A DNA stretch of 64,000 nt, taken from the NCBI RefSeq assembly GCF_932526225.1, contig NC_064037.1:620001-684000 (forward strand), written 5' to 3'. The stretch's first letter is position 1, and each line of letters begins with the position of its first letter. This document shows, piece by piece, positions 51,001 through 63,895 of the stretch. The position numbers were made by a program, and so were the translations under genes. Source of the DNA: Nematostella vectensis (lineage: Eukaryota > Cnidaria > Anthozoa > Actiniaria > Edwardsiidae). Below the pieces are notes generated by a model that did no database searches, was not told the origin of the DNA, and saw only the letters and a list, made by a program, of their open reading frames with translations.

Positions 51001-51951
51001 AGATTCCTTGGATAACATGATTAAGTAGATTCTAACATAGAGCATAGCGCTCGATAGATTGATATACCTTTTTTTCCGAGTATACTGTTTTATTTTTCCT
51101 AATGTTACTTTTTGGAATTTACATTCGGAAAAAAAATTATCGATTGTAACCTTTTGGAGGTTACACTCGTAAAACAAATTCCCGAATGTAACCCTGAAGC
51201 TTTTCCCGAATGTAACCTCCAGTCCGATGGTGACTTTGCTTGGGATAGTTTACGATACCAATAGTATTAAAAGTAATTTTCATTACAATTCCCTTCAGCA
51301 ATGTCACGTTAGTCTTTCGTTGCGGGCACTTGACTACTAACGCAGCAACCCGGGTTCGATTCCCGCTGATAGCCTATTTTTTTTTTCTTTATTTTTTTTT
51401 TTTTTAATATCGATACTTAATTATACTGTTCTTGGTGTGTCATGACATAAAAAGAAGGTATAGGGATATTTTTATGTACTCTCAGCATCTTTGATGTGCT
51501 CATGCTTTGTTCAGGATCCTGTACATATTTTATGCACACAAGAACTAACTAGATTCCTTGGATAACTTGATTAAGTAGATTCTAACATAGAGCATAGCGA
51601 TCGATAGATTGATATACCTTTTTTTTCCGAGTATACGGTTTTATTTTTCCTAATGTTACTTTTTGGAATTTACATTCGGAAAAAAAATTATCGATTGTAA
51701 CCTTTTGGAGGTTACACTCGTAAAACAAATTCCCGAATGTAACCCTGAAGCTTTTCCCGAATGTAACCTCCAGTCCGATGGTGACTTTGCTTGGGATAGT
51801 TTACGATACCAATAGTATTAAAAGTAATTTTCATTACAATTCCCTTCAGCAATGTCACGTTAGTCTTTCGTTGCGGGCACTTGACTACTAACGCAGCAAC
51901 CCGGGTTCGATTCCCGCTGATAGCCTATTTGTTTTTTCTTTTTTTTTTTTT
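42042..51951 (+). repeat. Block A, copy 2: near-identical duplicate of 1-9912
   Basis: This is the second occurrence of the 18-monomer block, 77 monomers downstream. Only about four small differences over 9.9 kb were found by eye, far fewer than between neighbouring monomers, so the duplication is recent. The right end passes into a chimeric monomer (51879-52425). The left end joins monomers 75-77 (40401-42041), which resemble monomers 10-12 of the same block, suggesting that the exchange happened out of register. Confidence 0.93.
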
Positions 51952-52424
51952 TAAATATCGATACTTAATTATACTGTTCTTGGTGTGTCATGACATAAAA
52001 AGAAGGTATAAGGATATTTTTATGTACTCTCAGCATCTTTGATGTGCTCATGCTTTGTTCAGGATCCTGTACATATTTTATGCACACAAGAACTAACTAG
52101 ATTCCTTGGATAACATGATTAAGTAGATTCTAACATAGAGCATAGCGCTCGATAGATTGATATACCTTTTTTCCGAGTATACTGTTTTATTTTTCCTAAT
52201 GTTACTTTTTGGAATTTACATTCGGAAAAAAAATTATCGATTGTAACCTTTTGGAGGTTACACTCGTAAAACAAATTCCCGAATGTAACCCTGAAGCTTT
52301 TCCCGAATGTAACCTCCATTCCGATGGTGACTTTGCTGGGGATAGTTTACCATACCAATAGTATTAAAAGTAATTTTCATTACAATTCCCTTCAGCAATG
52401 CCACGTTAGTCTTTCGTTGCGGGC
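51879..52424 (+). repeat. Chimeric monomer at the right end of Block A copy 2
   Basis: Its first part (TATTTGTTTTTTC, GTATAAGGATATT, GTACATATTTTATGCAC) matches monomer 90 (48596), while the second part (ATAACATGATT, CCATTCCGATGG, TTTACCATACC) matches monomer 92 (49688). The switch lies in the identical stretch at about 52086-52112. The following monomers 97-98 continue as copies of 93-94. Confidence 0.8.
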
Positions 52425-53500
52425 ACTTGACTACTAACGCAGCGACCCGGGTTCGATTCCCGCTGATAGCCTATTTTTTTTTCTTTATTTTTTTTTTTCA
52501 AATATCGATACTTAATTATACTGTTCTTGGTGTGTCATGACATAAAAAGAAGGTATAGGGACATTTTTATGTACTCTCAGCATCTTTGATGTTCTCATGC
52601 TTTGTTCAGGATCCTGTACATATTTTATGCACACAAGAACTAACTAGATTCCTTGGATAACTTGATTAAGTAGATTCTAACATAGAGCATAGCGCTCGAT
52701 AGATTGATATACCTTTTTTCCGAGTATACTGTTTTATTTTTCCTAATGTTACTTTTTTGAATTTACATTCGGAAAAAAAATTATCGATTGTAACCTTTTG
52801 GAGGTTACACTCGTAAAACAAATTCCCGAATGTAACCCTGAAGCTTTTCCCGAATGTAACCTCCAGTCCGATGGTGACTTTGCTTGGGATAGTTTACGAT
52901 ACCAATAGTATTAAAAGTAATTTTCATTACAATTCCCTTCAGCAATGTCACGTTAGTCTTTCGTTGCGGGCACTTGACTACTAACGCAGCGACCTGGGTT
53001 CGATTCCCGCTGATAGCCTATTTTTTTTTTCTTTATTTTTTTTTTTAAATATCGATACTTAATTATACTGTTCTTGGTGTGTGACATAAAAAGAAGGTAT
53101 AGGGACATTTTTATGTACTCTCAGCATCTTTGATGTGCTCATGCTTTGTTCAGGTTCCTGTACATATTATATGCACACAAGAACTAACTAGATTCCTTGG
53201 ATAACATGATTAAGTAGATTCTAACATAGAGCATAGCGCTCGATAGATTGATATACCTTTTTTTCCGAGTATACTGTTTTATTTTTCCTAATGTTACTTT
53301 TTGGAATTTACATTCGGAAAAAAAATTATCGATTGTAACCTTTTGGAGGTTACACTCGTAAAACAAATTCCCGAATGTAACCCTGAAGCTTTTCCCGAAT
53401 GTAACCTCCAGTCCGATGGTGACTTTGCTTGGGATAGTTTACGATACCAATAGTATTAAAAGTAATTTTCATTACAATTCCCTTCAGCAATGTCACGTTA
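52112..53500 (+). repeat. Four-monomer-offset duplicate of about 49.92-51.32 kb
   Basis: From the exchange point in monomer 96, the order of types (CCATTCCGATGG; GTTCTCATG with TTTTTTTTTCAAAT; GTGTGTGACAT with GGTTCC) repeats that of monomers 92-94, with an offset of about 2189 bp. It diverges again at the ACTAGAC monomer starting at 53517. Confidence 0.8.
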
Positions 53501-54062
53501 GTCTTTCGTTGCGGGCACTAGACTACTAACGCAGCTACCCGGGTTCGATTCCCGCTGATAGCCTATTTTTTTTTTCCTTATTTTTTTTTTAAATATCGAT
53601 ACTTAATTATACTTTTCTTGGTGTGTCATGACATAAAAAGAAGGTATAGGGACATTTTTATGTACTCTCAGCATCTTTGATGTGCTCATGCTTTGTTCAG
53701 GATCCTGTACATATTTTATGCACACAAGAACTAACTAGATTCCTTGGATAACTTGATTAAGTAGATTCTAACATAGAGCATAGCGCTCGATAGATTGATA
53801 TACCTTTTTTCCGAGTATACTGTTTTATTTTTCCTAATGTTACTTTTTTGAATTTACATTCGGAAAAAAAATTATCGATTGTAACCTTTTGGAAGTTACA
53901 CTCGTAAAACGAATTCCCGAATGTAACCCTGAAGCTTTTCCCGAATGTAACCTCCAGTCCGATGGTGACTTTGCTTGGGATAGTTTACGATACCAATAGT
54001 ATTAAAAGTAATTTTCATTACAATTCCCTTCAGCAATGCCACGTTAGTCTTTCGTTGCGGGC

Positions 54063-56792
54063 ACTTGACTACTAACGCAGCTACCCGGGTTCGATTCCCG
54101 CTGATAGCCTATTTTTTTTTCTTTATTTTTTTTTTTCAAATATCGATACTTAATTATACTGTTCTTGGTGTGTCATGACATAAAAAGAAGGTATAGGGAC
54201 ATTTTTATGTACTCTCAGCATCTTTGATGTTCTCATGCTTTGTTCAGGATCCTGTACATATTTTATGCACACAAGAACTAACTAGATTCCTTGGATAACT
54301 TGATTAAGTAGATTCTAACATAGAGCATAGCGCTCGATAGATTGATATACCTTTTTTCCGAGTATACTGTTTTATTTTTCCTAATGTTACTTTTTTGAAT
54401 TTACATTCGGAAAAAAAATTATCGATTGTAACCTTTTGGAGGTTACACTCGTAAAACAAATTCCCGAATGTAACCCTGAAGCTTTTCCCGAATGTAACCT
54501 CCAGTCCGATTGTGACTTTGCTTGGGATAGTTTACGATACCAATAGTATTAAAAGTAATTTTCATTACAATTCCCTTCAGCAATGCCACGTTAGTCTTTC
54601 GTTGCGGGCACTTGACTACTAACGCAGCTACACGGGTTCGATTCCCGCTGATAGCCTATTTTTTTTCTTTATTTTTTTTTCAAATATCGATACTTAATTA
54701 TACTGTTCTTGGTGTGTCATGACATAAAAAGAAGGTATAGGGACATTTTTATGTACTCTCAGCATCTTTGATGTGCTCATGCTTTGTTCAGGATCCTGTG
54801 CATATTATATGCACACAAGAACTAACTAGATTCCTTGGATAACATGATTAAGTAGATTCTAACATAGAGCATAGCGCTCGATAGATTGATATACCTTTTT
54901 TCCGAGTATACTGTTTTATTTTTCCTAATGTTACTTTTTTGAATTTACATTCGGAAAAAAAATTATCGATTGTAACCTTTTGGAGGTTACACTCGTAAAA
55001 CGAATTCCCGAAAGTAACCCTGAAGCTTTTCCCGAATGTAACCTCCAGTCCGATGGTGACTTTGCTTGGGATAGTTTACAATACCAATAGTATTAAAAGT
55101 AATTTTCATTACAATTCCCTTCAGCAATGCCACGTTAGTCTTTCGTTGCGGGCACTTGACTACTAACGCAGCGACCCGGGTTCGATTCCCGCTGATAGCC
55201 TATTTTTTTTTCTTTATTTTTTTTTCTTCAAATATCGATACTTAATTATACTGTTCTTGGTGTGTCATGACATAAAAAGAAGGTATAGGGACATTTTTAT
55301 GTACTCTCAGCATCTTTGATGTTCTCATGCTTTGTTCAGGATCCTGTACATATTTTATGCACACAAGAACTAACTAGATTCCTTGGATAACTTGATTAAG
55401 TAGATTCTAACATAGAGCATAGCGCTCGATAGATTGATATACCTTTTTTCCAAGTATACTGTTTTATTTTTCCTAATGTTACTTTTTTGAATTTACATTC
55501 GGAAAAAAAATTATCGATTGTAACCTTTTGGAGGTTACACTCGTAAAACAAATTCCCGAATGTAACCCTGAAGCTTTTCCCGAAAGTAACCTCCAGTCCG
55601 ATGGTGACTTTGCTTGGGATAGTTTACGATACCAATAGTATTAAAAGTAATTTTCATTACAATTCCCTTCAGCAATGCCACGTTAGTCTTTTGTTGCGGG
55701 CACTTGACTACTAACGCAGCGACCCGGGTTCGATTCCCGCTGATAGCCTATTTTTTTTCTTTATTTTCTTTTTTTAAATATCGATACTTAATTATACTGT
55801 TCTTGGTGTGTCATGACATAAAAAGAAGGTATAGGGACATTTTTATGTACTCTCAGCATCTTTGATGTGCTCATGCTTTGTTCAGGATCCTGTACATATT
55901 TTATGCACACAAGAACTAACTAGATTCCTTGGATAACTTGATTAAGTAGATTCTAACATAGAGCATAGCGCTCGATAGATTGATATACCTTTTTTTCCGA
56001 GTATACTGTTTTATTTTTCCTAATGTTACTTTTTGGAATTTACATAAGGAAAATAAATTATCGATTGTAACCTTTTGGAGGTTACACTCGTAAAACAAAT
56101 TCCCGAATGTAACCCTCAAGCTTTTCCCGAATGTAACCTCCAGTCCGATGGTGACTTTGCTTGGGATAGTTTACGATACCAATAGTATTAAAAGTAATTT
56201 TCATTACAATTCCCTTCAGCAATGTCACGTTAGTCTTTTGTTGCGGGCACTAGACTACTAACGCAGCTACCCGGGTTCGATTCCCGCTGATAGCCTATTT
56301 TTTTTTTCTTTATTTTTTTTTTTAAATATCGATACTTAATTATACTGTTCTTGGTGTGTGACATAAAAAGAAGGTATAGGGACATTTTTATGTACTCTCA
56401 GCATCTTTGATGTGCTCATGCTTTGTTCAGGATCCTGTACATATTTTATGCACAAAAGAACTAACTAGATTCCTTGGATAACTTGATTAAGTAGATTCTA
56501 ACATAGAGCATAGCGCTCGATAGATTGATATACCTTTTTTCCAAGTATACTCTTTTATTTTTTCTAATGTTACTTTTTTGAATTTACATTCGGAAAAAAA
56601 ATTATCGATTGTAACCTTTTGGAGGTTACACTCGTAAAACAAATTCCCGAATGTAACCCTGAAGCTTTTCCCGAAAGTAACCTCCAGTCCGATGGTGACT
56701 TTGCTTGGGATAGTTTACGATACCAATAGTATTAAAAGTAATTTTCATTACAATTCCCTTCAGCAATGCCACGTTAGTCTTTTGTTGCGGGC
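54063..56792 (+). repeat. Block F, copy 1 (5 monomers, paired with 61164-63895)
   Basis: Shared states at an offset of about 7101 bp (13 monomers) are GCTACACGGG (54627 and 61728), CTTCAAATATC against CTTCTAATATC, CCAAGTATACTG (55451 and 62553), GGAAAATAAATTATCG (56047 and 63151) and CCCTCAAGC (56113 and 63206). Part of it also resembles monomers 7-8 and 84-85 of Block A, so this sub-block has four representatives. Confidence 0.85.
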
Positions 56793-57885
56793 ACTTGACT
56801 ACTAACGCAGCGACCCGGGTTCGATTCCCGCTGATAGCCTATTTTTTTTCTTTATTTTTTTTTTTTAAATATCGATACTTAATTATACTGTTCTTGGTGT
56901 GTCATGACATAAAAAGAAGGTATAGGGACATTTTTATGTACTCTCAGCATCTTTGATGTGCTCATGCTTTGTTCAGGATCCTGTACATATTTTATGCACA
57001 CAAGAACTAACTAGATTCCTTGGATAACTTGATTAAGTAGATTCTAACATAGAGCATAGCGCTCGATAGATTGATATACCTTTTTTTCCGAGTATACTGT
57101 TTTATTTTTCCTAATGTTACTTTTTGGAATTTACATTCGGAAAATAAATTATCGATTGTAACCTTTTGGAGGTTACACTCGTAAAACAAATTCCCGAATG
57201 TAACCCTCAAGCTTTTCCCGAATGTAACCTCCAGTCCGATGGTGACTTTGCTTGGGATAGTTTACCATACCAATAGTATTAAAAGTAATTTTCATTACAA
57301 TTCCCTTCAGCAATGTCACGTTAGTCTTTTGTTGCGGGCACTAGACTACTAACGCAGCTACCCGGGTTCGATTCCCGCTGATAGCCTATTTTTTTTTTCT
57401 TTATTTTTTTTTTAAATATCGATACTTAATTATACTGTTCTTGGTGTGTCATGACATAAAAAGAAGGTATAGGGATATTTTTATGTACTCTCAGCATCTT
57501 TGATGTGCTCATGCTTTGTTCAGGATCCTGTACATATTTTATGCACACAAGAACTAACTAGATTCCTTGGATAACTTGATTAAGTAGATTCTAACATAGA
57601 GCATAGCGCTCGATAGATTGATATACCTTTTTTCCGAGTATACTGTTTTATTTTTCCTAATGTTACTTTTTTGAATTTACATTCGGAAAAAAAATTATCG
57701 ATTGTAACCTTTTGGAGGTTACACTCGTAAAACGAATTCCCGAATGTAACCCTGAAGCTTTTCCCGAATGTAACCTCCAGTCCGATGGTGACTTTGCTTG
57801 GGATAGTTTACGATACCAATAGTATTAAAAGTAATTTTCATTACAATTCCCTTCAGCAATGCCACGTTAGTCTTTCGTTGCGGGC
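55702..57885 (+). repeat. Tandem dimer duplication (55702-56792 and 56793-57885)
   Basis: Monomers 103-104 and 105-106 are two successive copies of the same two-monomer unit, offset 1091 bp. Both copies carry GGAAAATAAATTATCG, CCCTCAAGC and ACTAGAC. The first copy alone has TACATAAGG near 56042 and GTGTGTGACAT near 56357. Confidence 0.8.
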
Positions 57886-60800
57886 ACTTGACTACTAACG
57901 CAGCGACCCGGGTTCTATTCCCGCTGATAGCCTATTTTTTTTTCTTTATTTTTTTTTTCAAATATCGATACTTAATTATACTGTTCTTGGTGTGTCATGA
58001 CATAAAAAGAAGGTATAGGGACATTTTTATGTACTCTCAGCATCTTTGATGTTCTCATGCTTTGTTCAGGATCCTGTACATATTTTATGCACACAAGAAC
58101 TAACTAGATTCCTTGGATAACTTGATTAAGTAGATTCTAACATAGAGCATAGCGCTCGATAGATTGATATACCTTTTTTCCGAGTATACTGTTTTATTTT
58201 TCCTAATGTTACTTTTTTGAATTTACATTCGGAAAAAAAAATTATCGATTGAAACCTTTTGGAGGTTACACTCGTAAAACAAATTCCCGAATGTAACCCT
58301 GAAGCTTTACCCGAATGTAACCTCCAGTCCGATGGTGACTTTGCTTGGGATAGTTTACGATACCAATAGTATTAAAAGTAATTTTCATTACAATTCCCTT
58401 CAGCAATGCCACGTTAGTCTTTTGTTGCGGGCACTTGACCTCTAACGCAGCGACCCGGGTTCGATTCCCGCTGATAGCCTATTTTTTTTTCTTTATTTTT
58501 TTTTCAAATATCGATACTTAATTATACTGTTCTTGGTGTGTCATGACATAAAAAGAAGGTATAGGGACATTTTTATGTACTCTCAGCATCTTTGATGTGC
58601 TCATGCTTTGTTCAGGATCCTGTACATATTTTATGCACACAAGAACTAACTAGATTCCTTGGATAACTTGATTAAGTAGATTCTAACATAGAGCATAGCG
58701 CTCGATAGATTGATATACCTTTTTTTCCGAGTATACTGTTTTATTTTTCCTAATGTTACTTTTTGGAATTTACATTCGGAAAAAAAATTATCGATTGTAA
58801 CCTTTTGGAGGTTACACTCGTAAAACAAATTCCCGAATGTAACCCTGAAGCTTTTCCCGAATGTAACCTAAAGTCCGATTGTGACTTTGCTTGGGATAGT
58901 TTACGATACCAATAGTATTAAAAGTAATTTTCATTACAATTCCCTTCAGCAATGCCACGTTAGTCTTTCGTTGCGGGCACTTGACTACTAACGCAGCTAC
59001 CCGGGTTCGATTCCCGCTGATAGCCTATTTGTTTTTTCTTTATTTTTTTTTTAAATATCGATACTTAATTATACTGTTCTTGGTGTGTCATGACATAAAA
59101 AGAAGGTATAGGGACATTTTTATGTACTCTCAGCATCTTTGATGTGCTCATGCTTTGTTCAGGATCCTGTACATATGTTATGCACACAAGAACTAACTAG
59201 ATTCCTTGGATAACTTGATTAAGTATATTCTAACATAGAGCATAGCGCTCGATAGATTGATATACCTTTTTTTCCGAGTATACTGTTTTATTTTTCCTAA
59301 TGTTACTTTTTGGAATTTACATTCGGAAAAAAAATTATCGATTGTAACCTTTTGGAGGTTACACTCGTAAAACAAATTCCCGAATGTAACCCTGAAGCTT
59401 TTCCCGAATGTAACCTCCAGTCCGATGGTGACTTTGCTTGGGAACGTTTACGATACCAATAGTATTAAAAGTAATTTTCATTACAATTCCCTTCAGCAAT
59501 GCCACGTTAGTCTTTCGTTGCGGGCACTTGACTACTAACGCAGCGACCCGAGTTCGATTCCCGCTGATAGCCTATTTTTTTTCTTTATTTTTTTTTAAAT
59601 ATCGATACTAAAATTATACTGTTCTTGGTGTGTCATGACATAAAAAGAAGGTATAGGGACATTTTTATGTACTCTCAGCATCTTTGATGTGCTCATGCTT
59701 TGTTCAGGATCCTGTGCATATTATATGCACACAAGAACTAACTAGATTCCTTGGATAACATGATTAAGTAGATTCTAACATAGAGCATAGCGCTCGATAG
59801 ATTGATATACCTTTTTTTCCGAGTATACTGTTTTATTTTTCCTAATGTTACTTTTTGGAATTTACATTCGGAAAAAAAATTATCGATTGTAACCTTTTGG
59901 AGGTTACACTCGTAAAACAAATTCCCGAATGTAACCCTGAAGCTTTTCCCGAATGTAACCTCCAGTCCGATGGTGACTTTGCTTGGGATAGTTTACGATA
60001 CCAATGGTATTAAAAGTAATTTTCATTACAATTCCCTTCAGCAATGTCACGTTAGTCTTTCGTTGCGGGCACTAGACTGCTAACGCAGCTACCCGGGTTC
60101 GATTCCCGCTGATAGCCTATTTTTTTTTTCTTTATTTTTTTTTTAAATATCGATACTTAATTATACTTTTCTTGGTGTGTCATGACATAAAAAGAAGGTA
60201 TAGGGACATTTTTATGTACTCTCAGCATCTTTGATGTGCTCATGCTTTGTTCAGGATCCTGTACATATTTTATGCACACAAGAACTAACTAGATTCCTTG
60301 GATAACTTGATTAAGTAGATTCTAACATAGAGCATAGCGCTCGATAGATTGATATACCTTTTTTCCGAGTATACTGTTTTATTTTTCCTAATGTTACTTT
60401 TTTGAATTTACATTCGGAAAAAAAATTATCGATTGTAACCTTTTGGAGGTTACACTCGTAAAACGAATTCCCGAATGTAACCCTGAAGCTTTTCCCGAAT
60501 GTAACCTCCAGTCCGATGGTGACTTTGCTTGGGATAGTTTACGATACCAATAGTATTAAAAGTAATTTTTATTACAATTCCCTTCAGCAATGCCACGTTA
60601 GTCTTTCGTTGCGGGCACTTGACTACTAACGCAGCTACCCGGGTTCGATTCCCGCTGATAGCCTATTTTTTTTTCTTTATTTTTTTTTTTCAAATATCGA
60701 TACTTAATTATACTGTTCTTGGTGTGTCATGACATAAAAAGAAGGTATAGGGACATTTTTATGTACTCTCAGCATCTTTGATGTTCTCATGCTTTGTTCA

Positions 60801-61163
60801 GGATCCTGTACATATTTTATGCACACAAGAACTAACTAGATTCCTTGGATAACTTGATTAAGTAGATTCTAACATAGAGCATAGCGCTCGATAGATTGAT
60901 ATACCTTTTTTCCGAGTATACTGTTTTAATTTTCCTAATGTTACTTTTTTGAATTTACATTCGGAAAAAAAATTATCGATTGTAACCTTTTGGAGGTTAC
61001 ACTCGTAAAACGAATTCCCGAATGTAACCCTGAAGCTTTTCCCGAATGTAACCTCCAGTCCGATGGTGACTTTGCTTGGGATAGTTTACGATACCAATAG
61101 TATTAAAAGTAATTTTCATTACAATTCCCTTCAGCAATGCCACGTTAGTCTTTCGTTGCGGGC
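57886..61163 (+). repeat. Mosaic stretch (monomers 107-112)
   Basis: Types found elsewhere are re-assorted. Monomer 107 is the GTTCTCATG type with a unique B-box change (GGTTCTATTCC near 57910). Monomer 108 has GACCTCTAACG. Monomer 109 resembles 9 and 74. Monomer 110 begins like 10 (GATACTAAAATTATAC) but carries the perfect palindrome and ATAACATG of monomer 61, so it is another chimera. Monomer 111 (ACTAGACTGC, TATACTTTTCTTGG) matches 99 at 53517. Confidence 0.75.
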
Positions 61164-63895
61164 ACTTGACTACTAACGCAGCTACCCGGGTTCGATTCCC
61201 GCTGATAGCCTATTTTTTTTTCTTTGTTTTTTTTTTTCAAATATCGATACTTAATTATACTGTTCTTGGTGTGTCATGACATAAAAAGAAGGTATAGGGA
61301 CATTTTTATGTACTCTCAGCATCTTTGATGTTCTCATGCTTTGTTCAGGATCCTGTACATATTTTATGCACACAAGAACTAACTAGATTCCTTGGATAAC
61401 TTGATTAAGTAGATTCTAACATAGAGCATAGCGCTCGATAGATTGATATACCTTTTTTCCGAGTATACTGTTTTATTTTTCCTAATGTTACTTTTTTGAA
61501 TTTACATTCGGAAAAAAAATTATCGATTGTAACCTTTTGGAGGTTACACTCGTAAAACAAATTCCCGAATGTAACCCTGAAGCTTTTCCCGAATGTAACC
61601 TCCAGTCCGATTGTGACTTTGCTTGGGATAGTTTACGATACCAATAGTATTAAAAGTAATTTTCATTACAATTCCCTTCAGCAATGCCACGTTAGTCTTT
61701 CGTTGCGGGCACTTGACTACTAACGCAGCTACACGGGTTCGATTCCCGCTGATAGCCTATTTTTTTTCTTTATTTTTTTTTTCAAATATCGATACTTAAT
61801 TATACTGTTCTTGGTGTGTCATGACATAAAAAGAAGGTATAGGGACATTTTTATGTACTCTCAGCATCTTTGATGTGCTCATGCTTTGTTCAGGATCCTG
61901 TGCATATTATATGCACACAAGAACTAACTAGATTCCTTGGATAACATGATTAAGTAGATTCTAACATAGAGCATAGCGCTCGATAGATTGATATACCTTT
62001 TTTCCGAGTATACTGTTTTATTTTTCCTAATGTTACTTTTTTGAATTTACATTCGGAAAAAAAATTATCGATTGTAACCTTTTGGAGGTTACACTCGTAA
62101 AACGAATTCCCGAAAGTAACCCTGAAGCTTTTCCCGAATGTAACCTCCAGTCCGATGGTGACTTTGCTTGGGATAGTTTACAATACCAATAGTATTAAAA
62201 GTAATTTTCATTACAATTCCCTTCAGCAATGCCACGTTAGTCTTTCGTTGCGGGCACTTGACTACTAACGCAGCGACCCGGGTTCGATTCCCGCTGATAG
62301 CCTATTTTTTTTTCTTTATTTTTTTTTCTTCTAATATCGATGCTTAATTATACTGTTCTTGGTGTGTCATGACATAAAAAGAAGGTATAGGGACATTTTT
62401 ATGTACTCTCAGCATCTTTGATGTTCTCATGCTTTGTTCAGGATCCTGTACATATTTTATGCACACAAGAACTAACTAGATTCCTTGGATAACTTGATTA
62501 AGTAGATTCTAACATAGAGCATAGCGCTCGATAGATTGATATACCTTTTTTCCAAGTATACTGTTTTATTTTTCTTAATGTTACTTTTTTGAATTTACAT
62601 TCGGAAAAAAAATTATCGATTGTAACCTTTTGGAGGTTACACTCGTAAAACAAATTCCCGAATGTAACCCTGAAGCTTTTCACGAAAGTAACCTCCAGTC
62701 CGATGGTGACTTTGCTTGGGATAGTTTACGATACCAATAGTATTAAAAGTAATTTTCATTACAATTCCCTTCAGCAATGCCACGTTAGTCTTTTGTTGCG
62801 GGCACTTGACTACTAACGCAGCGACCCGGGTTCGATTCCCGCTGATAGCCTATTTTTTTTCTTTATTTTTTTTTTTTAAATATCGATACTTAATTATACT
62901 GTTCTTGGTGTGTCATGACATAAAAAGAAGGTATAGGGACATTTTTATGTACTCTCAGCATCTTTGATGTGCTCATGCTTTGTTCAGGATCCTGTACATA
63001 TTTTATGCACACAAGAACTAACTAGATTCCTTGGATAACTTGATTAAGTAGATTCTAACATAGAGCATAGCGCTCGATAGATTGATATACCTTTTTTTCC
63101 GAGTATACTGTTTTATTTTTCCTAATGTTACTTTTTGGAATTTACATTCGGAAAATAAATTATCGATTGTAACCTTTTGGAGGTTACACTCGTAAAACAA
63201 ATTCCCGAATGTAACCCTCAAGCTTTTCCCGAATGTAACCTCCAGTCCGATGGTGACTTTGCTTGGGATAGTTTACGATACCAATAGTATTAAAAGTAAT
63301 TTTCATTACAATTCCCTTCAGCAATGTCACGTTAGTCTTTTGTTGCGGGCACTAGACTACTAACGCAGCTACCCGGGTTCGATTCCCGCTGATAGCCTAT
63401 TTTTTTTTTCTTTATTTTTTTTTTTTAAATATCGATACTTAATTATACTGTTCTTGGTGTGTGACATAAAAAGAAGGTATAGGGACATTTTTATGTACTC
63501 TCAGCATCTTTGATGTGCTCATGCTTTGTTCAGGATCCTGTACATATTTTATGCACACAAGAACTAACTAGATTCCTTGGATAACTTGATTAAGTAGATT
63601 CTAACATAGAGCATAGCGCTCGAAAGATTGATATACCTTTTTTCCAAGTATACTGTTTTATTTTTCCTAATGTTACTTTTTTGAATTTACATTCGGAAAA
63701 AAAATTATCGATTGTAACCTTTTGGAGGTTACACTCGTAAAACAAATTCCCGAATGTAACCCTGAAGCTTTTCCCGAAAGTAACCTCCAGTCCGATGGTG
63801 ACTTTGCTTGGGATAGTTTACGATACCAATAGTATTAAAAGTAATTTTCATTACAATTCCCTTCAGCAATGCCACGTTAGTCTTTCGTTGCGGGC
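61164..63895 (+). repeat. Block F, copy 2
   Basis: This is the partner of 54063-56792 and carries the same rare variants in order, with a few private changes (GATGCTTAATT near 62339, TTTTCACGAAAG near 62679, GCTCGAAAGATTG near 63619). The copy just before it (60617) is of the same type as its first monomer, which indicates a single-monomer duplication. Confidence 0.85.
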
